A stretch of DNA of 64,000 nucleotides. Origin: CAZXCK01 sp964639225. Its GTDB lineage: Bacteria; Chloroflexota; Anaerolineae; Aggregatilineales; Phototrophicaceae. The notes beneath the pieces were generated by a model, which saw nothing but the letters and a program-made list of their open reading frames with translations, had not been told where the DNA came from and searched no databases. Position 1 is the stretch's first letter, and every line of letters starts with the position of its first letter. The stretch lies in assembly GCA_964639225.1 (NCBI GenBank), contig CAZXCK010000005.1, forward strand, positions 1-64,000, given 5' to 3'. Position numbers and translations under genes: made by a program. Positions 32,734-41,700 of the stretch are shown here, in pieces.

Positions 32734-34326
32734 ATGCCACTCAAACGCGCCTGGTTTGGTTTGCTGGTGCTGGTGTTTCTTCTGGCGGGTTGCGGAACCC
32801 AGTCGGCGCAGCGTAATGAGCGCACGCTGGTCTATGGGCTGACGCTGGAGCCGAGCGGTTTTGACCCGCATATCCACCAGTCATCGGAGTTGGGCATCGT
32901 GCTGCGCCAGGTGTATGATACGCTGGTGTATCGCCATCCCGAAACGCGCGAGATTATCCCCGGACTGGCCACCGAATGGGAGATTTCTGAGGATGGGCGC
33001 GTGTATACGTTTCGACTGCGCCAGGATGTGACTTTCCACGATGGCACGCGCTTCGATGCGAACGCTGTGGCCGCCAATCTGGATCGTATCATGGAACTGG
33101 GGCCGCTGTCGCAGCGGGCGCGCTTTCTGCTGGGGCCATACGAGCGTTACGAACTGGTCGATTCATATACCATCCAGATCGTGCTATCGTCGTCGTTCAG
33201 CCCACTGTTGGACGCGCTGAGCCAGGTATATCTGGGTATGGCGAGTCCGCTGGCACTGAGCGAGTACTCTAACAATCGTTATCAGTTTCATCAGGTGGGG
33301 ACTGGCCCGTTCCGTTTTGAGAAATACACACCGGGCAGCGAGATCGTGCTGGAGCGTTACGAGGATTACAACTGGGGGCCGGATTTCTACCAGACTCCGG
33401 CAGACGACGCGGTGCAGCGGATTCAGTATCGCTTCTTCACCGATCCGGCTACACGCGCGGCTGCCCTGGAAAGTGGCGAGGTCGCTGTGATGGGCGAGCT
33501 GCTGCCAGCGAGTGCGCGCTCGCTGACCGCAAACAGTCAGGTGCGGCTGATGCCCACGCTTATTCCTGGTATTCCGCTGCAATTCATGATGAACATCGAG
33601 CAGTCACCGACCAACAGCCAGGCTTTCCGGCAGGCACTGCTCTACGCCACCAATCGCAGCGTTATCGTTGATACAGTCTTTCAGGGATTTTCGCCCATCG
33701 CCTGGGGGCCGTTGTCGCAGGCGACTCTGCATTATCACCGCGATGTTCAGGGGATGTACGCCTACGACGTCGCCCGTGCGCGCCAGATGCTGGAGACGCA
33801 GGGTTACGAGGACGCAGATGATAACGGCTTCCTGGATATGGGGGAGGGCGACCTGGAACTGGTGATGATCGTGCCGCCCTGGGGACTGCTGCCACAGGTG
33901 GCGCAGTTGATCCAGGATCAGTGGCGCGAGGTTGGCATCCGCCTGACGCTGGTATCGGTCCCCGGTCTGACGGCGCTGCGTGAGCGCGTGGCAGAGGGAG
34001 ACTATCATCTGGTGGCGTTTGATTCGGCGGGGCTGGACCCGTCCATCCTTAACCAGTTTTACCTGAGCGATGGCGCGAATAACTTTATCAACGTCAACAG
34101 CCCGGAACTCGACGCGACGCTGCTGGCTGCCGTAGAGGAAATGGCGCCCGGTGCACGGCGCAATCTATACGCCCGCATTCAGTTGTTCATCATGGAGCAG
34201 GCGCTTATTCTGCCCATCCGCGACTATGTGAATCTCAACGCCAGCGCTGCCAGTATTGACGGTCTGGAATACGATCCGTATGGCTGGTTCCCGCTGATGA
34301 ATAACGTTCGCTTCGTCGGGGACTGA
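32734..34326 (+). CDS. Lipoprotein solute-binding protein, family 5 (peptide/oligosaccharide type)
   Basis: A 530-residue lipoprotein. Signal peptide with lipobox LLAGC (lipid-anchored Cys20). Family 5 body: LEPSGFDPHIHQSSELGI, YDTLVYRHPETREIIPGLAT, WEISEDGRVYTFRLRQDVTF, and the C-terminal ILPIRDYVNLNASAASIDGL. A short aspartate-rich DADDNGFLDMGEGDLEL loop near 366 resembles a calcium-binding turn, as seen in some family 5 proteins. It starts a four-gene operon with two permeases and a polysaccharide deacetylase (gaps 6, 3 and 11 bp). Divergent from the PrsW-like gene across 125 bp. Ligand unknown; the deacetylase suggests amino-sugar oligosaccharides or cell-wall fragments as much as peptides. 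Confidence 0.93.
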   Translation: MPLKRAWFGLLVLVFLLAGCGTQSAQRNERTLVYGLTLEPSGFDPHIHQSSELGIVLRQVYDTLVYRHPETREIIPGLATEWEISEDGRVYTFRLRQDVTFHDGTRFDANAVAANLDRIMELGPLSQRARFLLGPYERYELVDSYTIQIVLSSSFSPLLDALSQVYLGMASPLALSEYSNNRYQFHQVGTGPFRFEKYTPGSEIVLERYEDYNWGPDFYQTPADDAVQRIQYRFFTDPATRAAALESGEVAVMGELLPASARSLTANSQVRLMPTLIPGIPLQFMMNIEQSPTNSQAFRQALLYATNRSVIVDTVFQGFSPIAWGPLSQATLHYHRDVQGMYAYDVARARQMLETQGYEDADDNGFLDMGEGDLELVMIVPPWGLLPQVAQLIQDQWREVGIRLTLVSVPGLTALRERVAEGDYHLVAFDSAGLDPSILNQFYLSDGANNFINVNSPELDATLLAAVEEMAPGARRNLYARIQLFIMEQALILPIRDYVNLNASAASIDGLEYDPYGWFPLMNNVRFVGD

Positions 34327-34332
34327 GGCGCT

Positions 34333-35241
34333 GTGTTCGTCATCGAGCGGGCACTATCGGCTGTTTTGGTGTTGTGGCTGGCGGCGACGCTGGCGTTCTT
34401 TGCGCTGCGTGTGCTGCCTGGTGACGCTGTCGCTGCGCAGTTGGCGCAGGGTGGCGCGACGGCGATGCAGATCGACGCGGCGCGGGCCGAACTGGGCCTG
34501 AAAGATGGCTTGCCGGCGCAGTACGGGCGCTTTCTGGCTGGTTTGCTGCGCGGGAGTCTGGGCATCTCGCTGGCCAGTGGTCGCCCGGTCGAGGATATGA
34601 TCGTCGAACGGTTGTGGCCAACTGTCGAGCTGGCGCTGCTGGCGGTGGCGCTGGCGGCGCTGGGTGGCGTGTCGCTCGGTGTAATCGGCGCGGGCGATGG
34701 CTGGGTGGGCCGCTGGGCGCGGCTGATGATCGGCGTGTCGATGGGCGTGCCGGTCTACTGGACGGCGACGCTGGCGGTGGTGTTGTTCGCGGTGCAGTTG
34801 GGCTGGCTGCCATCGTCTGGTGTAGGGAGCTGGCGCCAGTTGGTGCTGCCGGTGATTGTGCTGGCGTTCCACACACTGGGAGCGATCGCGCGCGTGGTGC
34901 AGATCAGCGTGCGTGAGGTGCGCGATATGCTGTTTGTGCGCACGGCGCGCGGCAAGGGGCTGCCTGATCTGCTGGTGCTGCGCCGGCATGTGCTGCGGGT
35001 GGCGCTGCCGCCAGCGGTGACGGTCATCGCACTTCAGACCGGCTTTCTGTTGGGTGGCGCGGTGATTATTGAAAGTGTGTTCGTAAGGCCGGGCGTGGGC
35101 CGGTTGCTGCTGGATAGCACCGTGCGCCAGGATTACCCGGTGGTACAGGGTATTGTGATTCTGGTGGCGGCGGCTTATGTAACGTTCAACACGCTGGCCG
35201 AGGCCGTGCATCGGCTGCTGGACCCGCGTTTGAGGGCGTGA
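34333..35241 (+). CDS. ABC importer permease, DppB/OppB type
   Basis: A 302-residue inner-membrane permease. The first helix is ALSAVLVLWLAATLAFFALR, followed by VLPGDAVAAQLAQGGA and a soluble ARAELGLKDGLPAQYGRFLA stretch, as in DppB. The EAA docking loop is FVRTARGKGLPDLLVLRRHV (about 199-218). VIIESVFVRPGVGRLLLDST and the C-terminal LLDPRLRA are family hallmarks. The start is GTG 34333, 6 bp after the binding-protein stop. Works as a pair with the next gene product. Confidence 0.94.
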   Translation: MFVIERALSAVLVLWLAATLAFFALRVLPGDAVAAQLAQGGATAMQIDAARAELGLKDGLPAQYGRFLAGLLRGSLGISLASGRPVEDMIVERLWPTVELALLAVALAALGGVSLGVIGAGDGWVGRWARLMIGVSMGVPVYWTATLAVVLFAVQLGWLPSSGVGSWRQLVLPVIVLAFHTLGAIARVVQISVREVRDMLFVRTARGKGLPDLLVLRRHVLRVALPPAVTVIALQTGFLLGGAVIIESVFVRPGVGRLLLDSTVRQDYPVVQGIVILVAAAYVTFNTLAEAVHRLLDPRLRA

Positions 35242-35244
35242 GCG

Positions 35245-36030
35245 ATGCGCTGGCCGCTGCTGATTCTGCTGGCGCTGGTGGTTGTGTCGCTGGCAGCGCC
35301 GCTGCTGGCTCCGTTTGACCCGATGCGCACCATGCCGCAGGATGCGCTGCGCTCGCCGGGCAGCCCATACTGGCTCGGCACGGACTTTCTGGGGCGTGAT
35401 GTGTTTAGCCGGGTGCTTTATGGCGGTCAGCGCACGCTGGCAATGGCTGGAGTGGCGACATTGGTCGCGGTGCTGCCGGGAGCGGTGATCGGCCTGCTGG
35501 CCGGTTCGCTGGGCGGTTGGTTCGACCGCGGCGCGCTGGTGCTGCTCAATGTGGTGCTGGCGATTCCGCCGCTGGTGCTGGCGCTGGTGGTGCTGACGCT
35601 GGTCGGGCAGGGCAGCACGCGTATCGCGCTGGCGGTGGGGCTGGCTCAGATCGCAGCCTACGCCCAGGTAACGCGCTCGGCGGCGCTGACCGTTCGGGGC
35701 ATGTCCTATATCGAAGGAGCGCTGGCGCTGGGCGCGAGCCGGTGGTGGATTGTGTGGCGTCATGTGCTACCCAATACGCTGCCGGTGATGCTGGCCTATG
35801 GCAGCGTCACGCTGAGTTACTGCGTCATCAACAGCGCGGCGCTCAGTTTTCTGGGGCTGACCGGCGACCTGGGTGTGCCGGACTGGGGTGTTATCCTGGC
35901 TGAAGGTCGGCTGGATTTCCAGCGCGCGCCCTGGATTTCGATTGTGCCGGGTTTGCTGATCGCCGTGACGGTGATGACGGCCAACGCACTGGCCGACAGT
36001 CTGGCGCGGCGGCGCTCATCGTTGATGTAG
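35245..36030 (+). CDS. ABC importer permease, DppC/OppC type (short)
   Basis: A 261-residue inner-membrane permease, shorter at the N-terminus than usual DppC proteins (about 290-300), as it begins directly in the first helix (WPLLILLALVVVSLAAPLLA). It keeps WLGTDFLGRDVFSRVLYGGQ and the EAA loop EGALALGASRWWIVWRHVLP (about 154-173). GVPDWGVILAEGR and the C-terminal NALADSLARR follow. ATG 35245 is 3 bp after the preceding stop, so translation is coupled. No ATPase gene follows; a deacetylase does. Confidence 0.93.
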   Translation: MRWPLLILLALVVVSLAAPLLAPFDPMRTMPQDALRSPGSPYWLGTDFLGRDVFSRVLYGGQRTLAMAGVATLVAVLPGAVIGLLAGSLGGWFDRGALVLLNVVLAIPPLVLALVVLTLVGQGSTRIALAVGLAQIAAYAQVTRSAALTVRGMSYIEGALALGASRWWIVWRHVLPNTLPVMLAYGSVTLSYCVINSAALSFLGLTGDLGVPDWGVILAEGRLDFQRAPWISIVPGLLIAVTVMTANALADSLARRRSSLM

Positions 36031-36041
36031 CTCTACGGGTT

Positions 36042-36857
36042 ATGGACATGGGACGTTATCACAGACTGGCCGGCCTGCTGCTGGTGATTGTCGCGCTGCT
36101 GCCCGGCGGACCGTATCTGCCGGCGAACAGTGAGGTGGCTGAGGTGGTTCCGTTTGACGGGACGCTGCGGCGGATTCATGTGCCGGTGCTGATGTACCAC
36201 TACGTCAGCGAGCTGCCGCCGGACGCTGACGAGTTCCGCCAGGACCTCACCGTAACCCCGGATGTGTTCCGCGCGCACATGGCTTATCTGCAAGAGCAGG
36301 GCTATACGACGATCTCGCTGTACCAGCTCCATGAGGCGCTGTTTACCGGCGCGGAACTACCACCCAGACCGGTTGTGCTGACATTCGACGATGGGCACAT
36401 CGATCATTACGTCAACGTGCTGCCGGTTTTGCAGGATTTCGGTTTTACGGGGACGTTTTTTATCATCACCAATCTGGCCGATGTCGGGCATCCGGATTAT
36501 GTGAACTGGCAGCAGATCCAGACGATGGTCGCTGCTGGTATGGATATGGAATCGCACACCAAGTCTCACCGCGATCTGCGCGAACGCGATGCCAATCTGC
36601 TGGTTTATGAAATCCTGGGCAGCATCGAGAGCCTGGAAGCGCATTTGCAGCGCCGGGTACGCATGTTCGCTTATCCGGCGGGCCGCTACGATGATCTGAC
36701 GCTGGCAGTGCTGGGCAGCACGCCGGTGCTGCGCGCGCTGACCACGCGCTTTGGCGCTTACCACACCAGCGATAACCGTCTGGAACTGCCCCGCCTGCGC
36801 ATCAGTGGCGATATGGGCGTGGCCGGGCTGGCACATCTGCTCAACAGCAGCCGGTGA
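36042..36857 (+). CDS. Exported polysaccharide deacetylase (NodB/CE4 fold)
   Basis: A 271-residue metal-dependent N-deacetylase expected to act on chitin-type or peptidoglycan-type N-acetylglucosamine chains. An N-terminal hydrophobic segment (LAGLLLVIVALLPGG) acts as signal peptide or anchor. CE4 motifs: HVPVLMYHYVSE at the start of the domain, motif 1 TFDDGHIDHY (about 114-123), motif 2 SHTKSH (H-x3-H, about 170-175) and motif 3 MFAYPAGRYDD. It ends with LPRLRISGDMG. All zinc-binding residues are present. Fourth gene of the importer operon, 11 bp after the permease. ATG 36048 is an alternative start. Joining a deacetylase to a binding-protein importer suggests uptake of amino-sugar oligomers, an inference. 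Confidence 0.92.
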   Translation: MDMGRYHRLAGLLLVIVALLPGGPYLPANSEVAEVVPFDGTLRRIHVPVLMYHYVSELPPDADEFRQDLTVTPDVFRAHMAYLQEQGYTTISLYQLHEALFTGAELPPRPVVLTFDDGHIDHYVNVLPVLQDFGFTGTFFIITNLADVGHPDYVNWQQIQTMVAAGMDMESHTKSHRDLRERDANLLVYEILGSIESLEAHLQRRVRMFAYPAGRYDDLTLAVLGSTPVLRALTTRFGAYHTSDNRLELPRLRISGDMGVAGLAHLLNSSR

Positions 36858-36874
36858 TGGCCTGCGCGGGTGAC

Positions 36875-36900
36875 AAAAACGCCCGCAACGTTGCGGGCGT
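36875..36900 (-). terminator. Terminator of the small membrane protein gene
   Basis: A perfect GC-rich palindrome at 36879-36900 (ACGCCCGCAAC and its complement) is followed on the minus strand by TTTTTGT. It lies 27 bp beyond the stop of the gene at 36927 and may also end the deacetylase operon coming from the left. Confidence 0.85.
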
Positions 36901-36926
36901 CAGTCTCATCGAAGTGGCAGCGGGGG

Positions 36927-37166
36927 TTAGTCTGGCCAGATGCTGGTATCCATGAAGTGGTCCAGAATGGTCATGAACATCAGGCTGAGGGGCAGCGCCG
37001 TCCACAGAAAGTACTGATAACCGTATTCCAGTACAGACACAGCCTGCGCGTTGGGGCTGGGGCTTACCGCCGGCAGAAAGAAAGTGATGACGAGCAGGGA
37101 CGTGCCTACACCCAATGCGATCGACACCATCCAGACGACAAGACGCCGGACCCTAAGTGAAGACAT
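36927..37166 (-). CDS. Small two-helix membrane protein of unknown function
   Basis: A 79-residue protein: a basic N-terminus (SLRVRRL), one helix VVWMVSIALGVGTSLLVITF, a short outside loop SPSPNAQAVSVLEYGYQYF, a second helix and a short C-terminal tail DTSIWPD. AGGAGA stands 7 nt before ATG 37166 and a strong terminator follows the stop, so it is a real stand-alone gene. I recognise no family. The divergent start lies 281 bp from the oxoamine synthase. Confidence 0.7.
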   Translation of the reverse strand: MSSLRVRRLVVWMVSIALGVGTSLLVITFFLPAVSPSPNAQAVSVLEYGYQYFLWTALPLSLMFMTILDHFMDTSIWPD

Positions 37167-37322
37167 TACGAAATCTCCTATTACTGCGCCAATACAGAAC
37201 CGCTGCTATTGTAGCGTGTTTGTTCTGGTATGCGCAAGCATTGTATACAAGGCTTTATGTGGATTCTTAACGAATTTTCTGTGTTTCCGCTTTCTATGTT
37301 CGTGCCACTGTCTCTCGGCGGT

Positions 37323-37350
37323 TTGACGGGGTTTGCTAATGTGCTATGAT
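37323..37350 (+). promoter_or_regulatory. Extended -10 sigma-70 promoter of the oxoamine synthase gene
   Basis: TTGACG (37323-37328), 16-nt spacer, TATGAT (37345-37350) with TGC directly before it, giving an extended -10. Transcription should start near 37357, about 90 nt before the GTG start. Confidence 0.75.
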
Positions 37351-37447
37351 AGCTGCAATATCGCTTAGTCTTCTCTAAGAATTGCCCACGACCGGCCAGA
37401 TGCTACGGTAATTCGGGCAGGATGTAGAGAGGTAGGAGTAAATTCGC

Positions 37448-38668
37448 GTGGCTGATATATTCGATAAGCTCAAAAAATTCTCACAGGCCAAAGAAGCCAT
37501 GGAACTGGGGATTTACCCTTACTTCCGCGCTTTAAGCGACTCTGAGGGCACGACGGCGACATTCGAGGGTAAAGAAGTCGTCATGATCGGCTCCAACAAT
37601 TACCTGGGCCTGACGACGGATCCGCGCGTGCGCAAAGCTGCCGCCGACGCGCTGGAACGCTATGGGACCAGCGTCACGGGATCGCGCTTTCTGAATGGCA
37701 CGCTGGAACTGCATCTGGAGCTTGACCGGCGTCTGGCGACGTTCGTCGGCAAGGAAGCGGCTCTGATTTTCCCAACGGGCTACCAGACAAACCTGGGCAC
37801 GATCTCGGCATTGGTGCAAAAGGGCGATTATGTCATTATCGACAAAGACGCGCATGCCTGCATCGTCGATGGCTGTATGCTGTCACGCGGGGAACTGAAA
37901 CGTTTCCGCCACAGTGACATCAGCAGCCTGGACCAGACACTCAGCCGCCTGCCTGAAGAAGCCGGAAAGCTGATCGTTGTCGATGGTGTGTACAGTATGG
38001 GCGGCGACATCGCGCCGCTGCCGGAGATTATCGACATCGCGCGGAAGTATGGTGCGCGGGTGATGGTCGATGACGCGCATGGCATCGGCGTCACTGGTGG
38101 CGGGCGTGGCACGGCGCACCACTTCGGCCTGACCGATGAAGTGGACCTCATCATGGGGACGTTCAGCAAGAGCTTCGCGTCGATTGGTGGTTTCATCGCC
38201 GGTGATGCCGATGTGGTGCATTATATCCAGCATCACGCACGCGCGCTGATCTTCTCGGCGGCGCTGCCGGCACCGAACGTCATGGCGGCGATGACGGCGC
38301 TGGAGATCATGGAAACTGAGCCGGAGCATAACCGTCGCCTGTGGGAAAACGCCAACTACATGCGCGAGAGCCTGACGGCGATGGGCTATGACACCGGCAG
38401 CAGTAACACGCCGATTGTGCCGGTTATCATCCGCGATGACTACCGCACGGCACTGGCGTGGCAGGCCCTCATCAACGAGGGCGTGTACACCAATCCGGTG
38501 GTGTCTCCTGGGGTGCCGCCCAACCAGGCGATGCTGCGGACCAGCTATATGGCGACACATCAGCGCGAGCATCTGAACCGGGCGCTGGACGGCTTCCGCA
38601 TTGTGGGCGAGCGACTGGACCTGATCGACGCCAGCCGGGCCACACGCGCTGAAGGTTCGCTGGCCTGA
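37448..38668 (+). CDS. Alpha-oxoamine synthase, serine-palmitoyltransferase-like
   Basis: A 406-residue pyridoxal-phosphate enzyme that condenses an amino acid with an acyl-CoA. It follows the COG0156 plan: GSNNYLGLTTDPRVRKAAAD, GTSVTGSRFLNGTLELH, the aldimine-binding IVDDAH-type segment VMVDDAHGIGVTGGGRG, and the PLP lysine in GTFSKSFASIGGFIAGD (about K241). The SKSFASIGG form is that of bacterial serine palmitoyltransferases rather than BioF (GTFGKALG) or KBL (GTLGKALGG). So a sphingoid-base function is more likely than biotin, though not proven. The start is GTG 37448 with GGAG 9 nt upstream. Monocistronic between its own promoter and a strong terminator; no other sphingolipid or biotin gene is adjacent. 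Confidence 0.88.
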   Translation: MADIFDKLKKFSQAKEAMELGIYPYFRALSDSEGTTATFEGKEVVMIGSNNYLGLTTDPRVRKAAADALERYGTSVTGSRFLNGTLELHLELDRRLATFVGKEAALIFPTGYQTNLGTISALVQKGDYVIIDKDAHACIVDGCMLSRGELKRFRHSDISSLDQTLSRLPEEAGKLIVVDGVYSMGGDIAPLPEIIDIARKYGARVMVDDAHGIGVTGGGRGTAHHFGLTDEVDLIMGTFSKSFASIGGFIAGDADVVHYIQHHARALIFSAALPAPNVMAAMTALEIMETEPEHNRRLWENANYMRESLTAMGYDTGSSNTPIVPVIIRDDYRTALAWQALINEGVYTNPVVSPGVPPNQAMLRTSYMATHQREHLNRALDGFRIVGERLDLIDASRATRAEGSLA

Positions 38669-38697
38669 GCCTGCTTCGACCCCAGACATAACCCAAT

Positions 38698-38741
38698 AAA
38701 ACAGCGGCGTGGCTCCGATTTCGAGACCACGCCGCTGTTTT
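38698..38741 (+). terminator. Bidirectional rho-independent terminator
   Basis: AAAACAGCGGCGTGG (38698-38712) pairs exactly with 38727-38741 over a 14-nt loop, with A-run and T-run at the two ends. It ends the oxoamine synthase message and the RND message that converge here. Confidence 0.9.
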
Positions 38742-38767
38742 GTTACCTATACCATAACCAGCCCAAT

Positions 38768-41700
38768 TTAGCCGGTGTTCTCGTCGCGCTTGCCCCACGA
38801 CAGCCGCTGATGCAGCGGGTGGAGCAGGCTGTACATCACCGGCACGACGATCAGCGTGAGCAGGGTACTGCTGAACACGCCACCGATGACGACCGTGCCC
38901 AGTTCTGAGGCGATGATGGCCCCTTCGGAGAGGCCGATGGCCAGCGGTATCAGGGCGATGATTGTCGCCAGTGAAGTCATGAGGATAGGCCGCAGACGAC
39001 GCCCACCCGCTTCGATCAGCGCGTCGTAGACTGGCATGCCGCGCTCGCCTCGGTTGGAGCGTACGCGGTCGATGAGGACGACGGCGTTGGTCACCACCAG
39101 ACCAAGCAGCATCAGCAGGCCGATGAGCGCGGAGATGCCCAGCACGCGGTCAGTCAGGGTGAGCGCGATGGCTGCACCTACCGGTGCGACAACAATGCTG
39201 AGGATGATGGCGAACCAGTACACCAGCGACTGGAAGGTGAAGATGAGGATGGTCACAACGATGACGATCGCGATCATCATGGCGATGGGCAGGCTGTTAA
39301 AGCCTTCGGTCTGAATTTCGCTGGTGAAGCCCTGTGAAACGGTGATGTGCGGACGTTCACGAATCTCTGGCAGCGACTGGATGGCATCAACCGCTTCGGC
39401 GGTGACGCCGATGGTGTTGTCGGTTTCCAGCTCGCCGGTGTAGGACAGGGCCGACTGCTGGTTGATGCGGATAAAGGTCATCGGACCGTCTTCTTCGCTA
39501 TCGGCATCGGCCTGGCTCAGGTTGCTGGAGACGTTGGTGATGCCCTCGATGTTGTTGAGGGTCTCGGTCACCAGTGGATCGAGTTCGGCCAGTTCGTCTG
39601 CCGGGCCAGAGACGACCAGCGAGAAGCCGCCGATACCCGCCTCGGCGATCGACGCGCTGGAAACGGTGACATTTTCCGGGCCGAAGATCGTTTCAGCTTG
39701 TTGGCGAATCTCTTGCGTCCATGTGTCGAGTTCATCCTGGCTCACGCTGAGGCCAACGACGACATTGGCGCGGCTCTCGGTGACACCGCTGCCGGTTAGC
39801 AGGGTCTCGAAATTGGCGCCGCCACCGCCCACCGTCGTCTGAATAGCGCGGCGCTGCTCGTCTGGAACGGCGCTGGACAGATAGTCTTCAAGTTCGCGCA
39901 CCAGGTCGTTGGTTGTTGAGATGTCGGTGCCGGGGGGCAGCGTGACATCGACGTTGACCTGTGGTTCGCCGAAGTCCGGCAGGAAGGCCGCTGGTCGCTG
40001 GCCGAACAGGAAGAAGCCGAAGATCATCGAGCCGAAGGCGATGGCGATCACGGTTGCGCGGGTTGCCCGGCTGGAGAGCGCCCAGGCCAGCAGCGGGCGA
40101 TAGAAGCGGACCACCCAGATGTCGCCTTCTTCGGGCAGCTCGTCCATGTCGATGAACAGGTAAGCGAGCACCGGTACGACCGTCACGGCAACGATGAACG
40201 ATCCAAACAGGGCATAGGTGACAGCCAGACCAAACGGCAGGAAAAACGCGCCCACAATACCACCGGTGAGGCCGAGCGGCAGGAAGACGATCAGGGCGAT
40301 CATGCTGGCGGTGAAGATGGCGGCGGACACGTCGCGGGTGCCTTCCAGAACGGCGGATTTCTTGTCGCCGCCGGCCTGCATATAGCGCACGATGTTTTCC
40401 AATACCACAATCGAGTCGTCAACCACACGTCCGACGGCTACCGTCAGGCCGGAGAGTGTCATGATGTTTAACGTCAGTTCGTCCGGGAAGAGACGCAGCA
40501 CAAAGCGGAAGAAATCACCAGTTGTGCCAGCCTGTTCGCTAAGTGGCAGGATCAGCTCGTGCATAAACGGCGACACCCAGCGCATGCCCACCAGCGCCGT
40601 GAGAATGCTCATCGGAATGCTGATAGCGATGACGATGGTCGCGCGCCAGGCAGGGGCGGGTAGTTTGCCGGGCCAGAAAAGGATCACCAGCCCGGCGGCG
40701 ATACCGGCGAAGAGCAGCACGCGCAGCACAACATCGGCCTGGTCGAAGGCTTCACGTACGCTGGTATTGTCGTCCAGGTTGAGGGCGATCAGGACCACCA
40801 TCAGACCGATAAAAATTACCGTGAGTACCGCGCCAGCGCGACGGCGCGTGGGCATGTTCCAGACGCCGCTGCTGAGGAAGGTCAGGATGATAATCACGGC
40901 GAAGACAGCGCCCAGGCTGCCCTCGCGGGCTACACCGCTGATCGAATCTTCGATGAAGCTGGACTGTTCAAACACGATACCGATAGCGATATCCGGGTTG
41001 TCGGAGTCGATCTGCTGCATGATGCGCTCCACCTGGTTGAACGAGGCGACGGTGTTGGCGTCCGCATTCTTGAATACCGTCACGAACAGGCTGGGCGAGC
41101 CGTTGGTGCGCGTCACCTGTGATACTGGGACGAAGGCATCGCCACTCTCGGCGGCCTGATCCTGGAGTCGTTGTGGCAGCAGCGCCAACCCTTCGGCTGG
41201 CAGCAATTGCAGCGCCTGGGTTTCGAGACCGAACAGAGCGCTGGCATCGCGTTCTACGATGTACTGGATGGCTTCGATGGGCATGTTGCCCAGTAACTGT
41301 GGCGCGAAACCTGCTCCCTGCGGACTCTGGAACACGCTGTTGATTAGCTCGGCGGCGTTGGCGTAGGGATAATTCTCCGGGAAGCGGAAGAAGTCGTCGG
41401 CGCTGTTCAGCTCGATGCCATATGACGGTTCCAGGAATGTCCACTCATTGTTGAGCGCGGGCGCTTCGGGGTCGCTGGGTGGGATGCGGCTCACGTAGAG
41501 CGCCTGCTGCGCGGCGAAGGCCGAGTCCTGCTCTCCGCTGATGATGGCACGCAGTTCAGCGGCGAGGTCGGCATCCAGGGAGTCGAGCACGTCATCAGGG
41601 ATGAGAGCCAGCGTTGGCTGCGAGAACTTGCGCAGTACCCCGGCTTCCAGGCGTTCGAAGAAGTCCGGCTCGTAGAGACGGAAGTAGCGTATTTCGGTCG

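Noticed and set aside
34354..35763. Long minus-strand open frame (469 codons) opposite the permease genes
   Set aside because: Very rich in Arg, Gln and His, typical of an antisense shadow of GC-rich membrane-protein genes; the plus strand encodes clear permeases.
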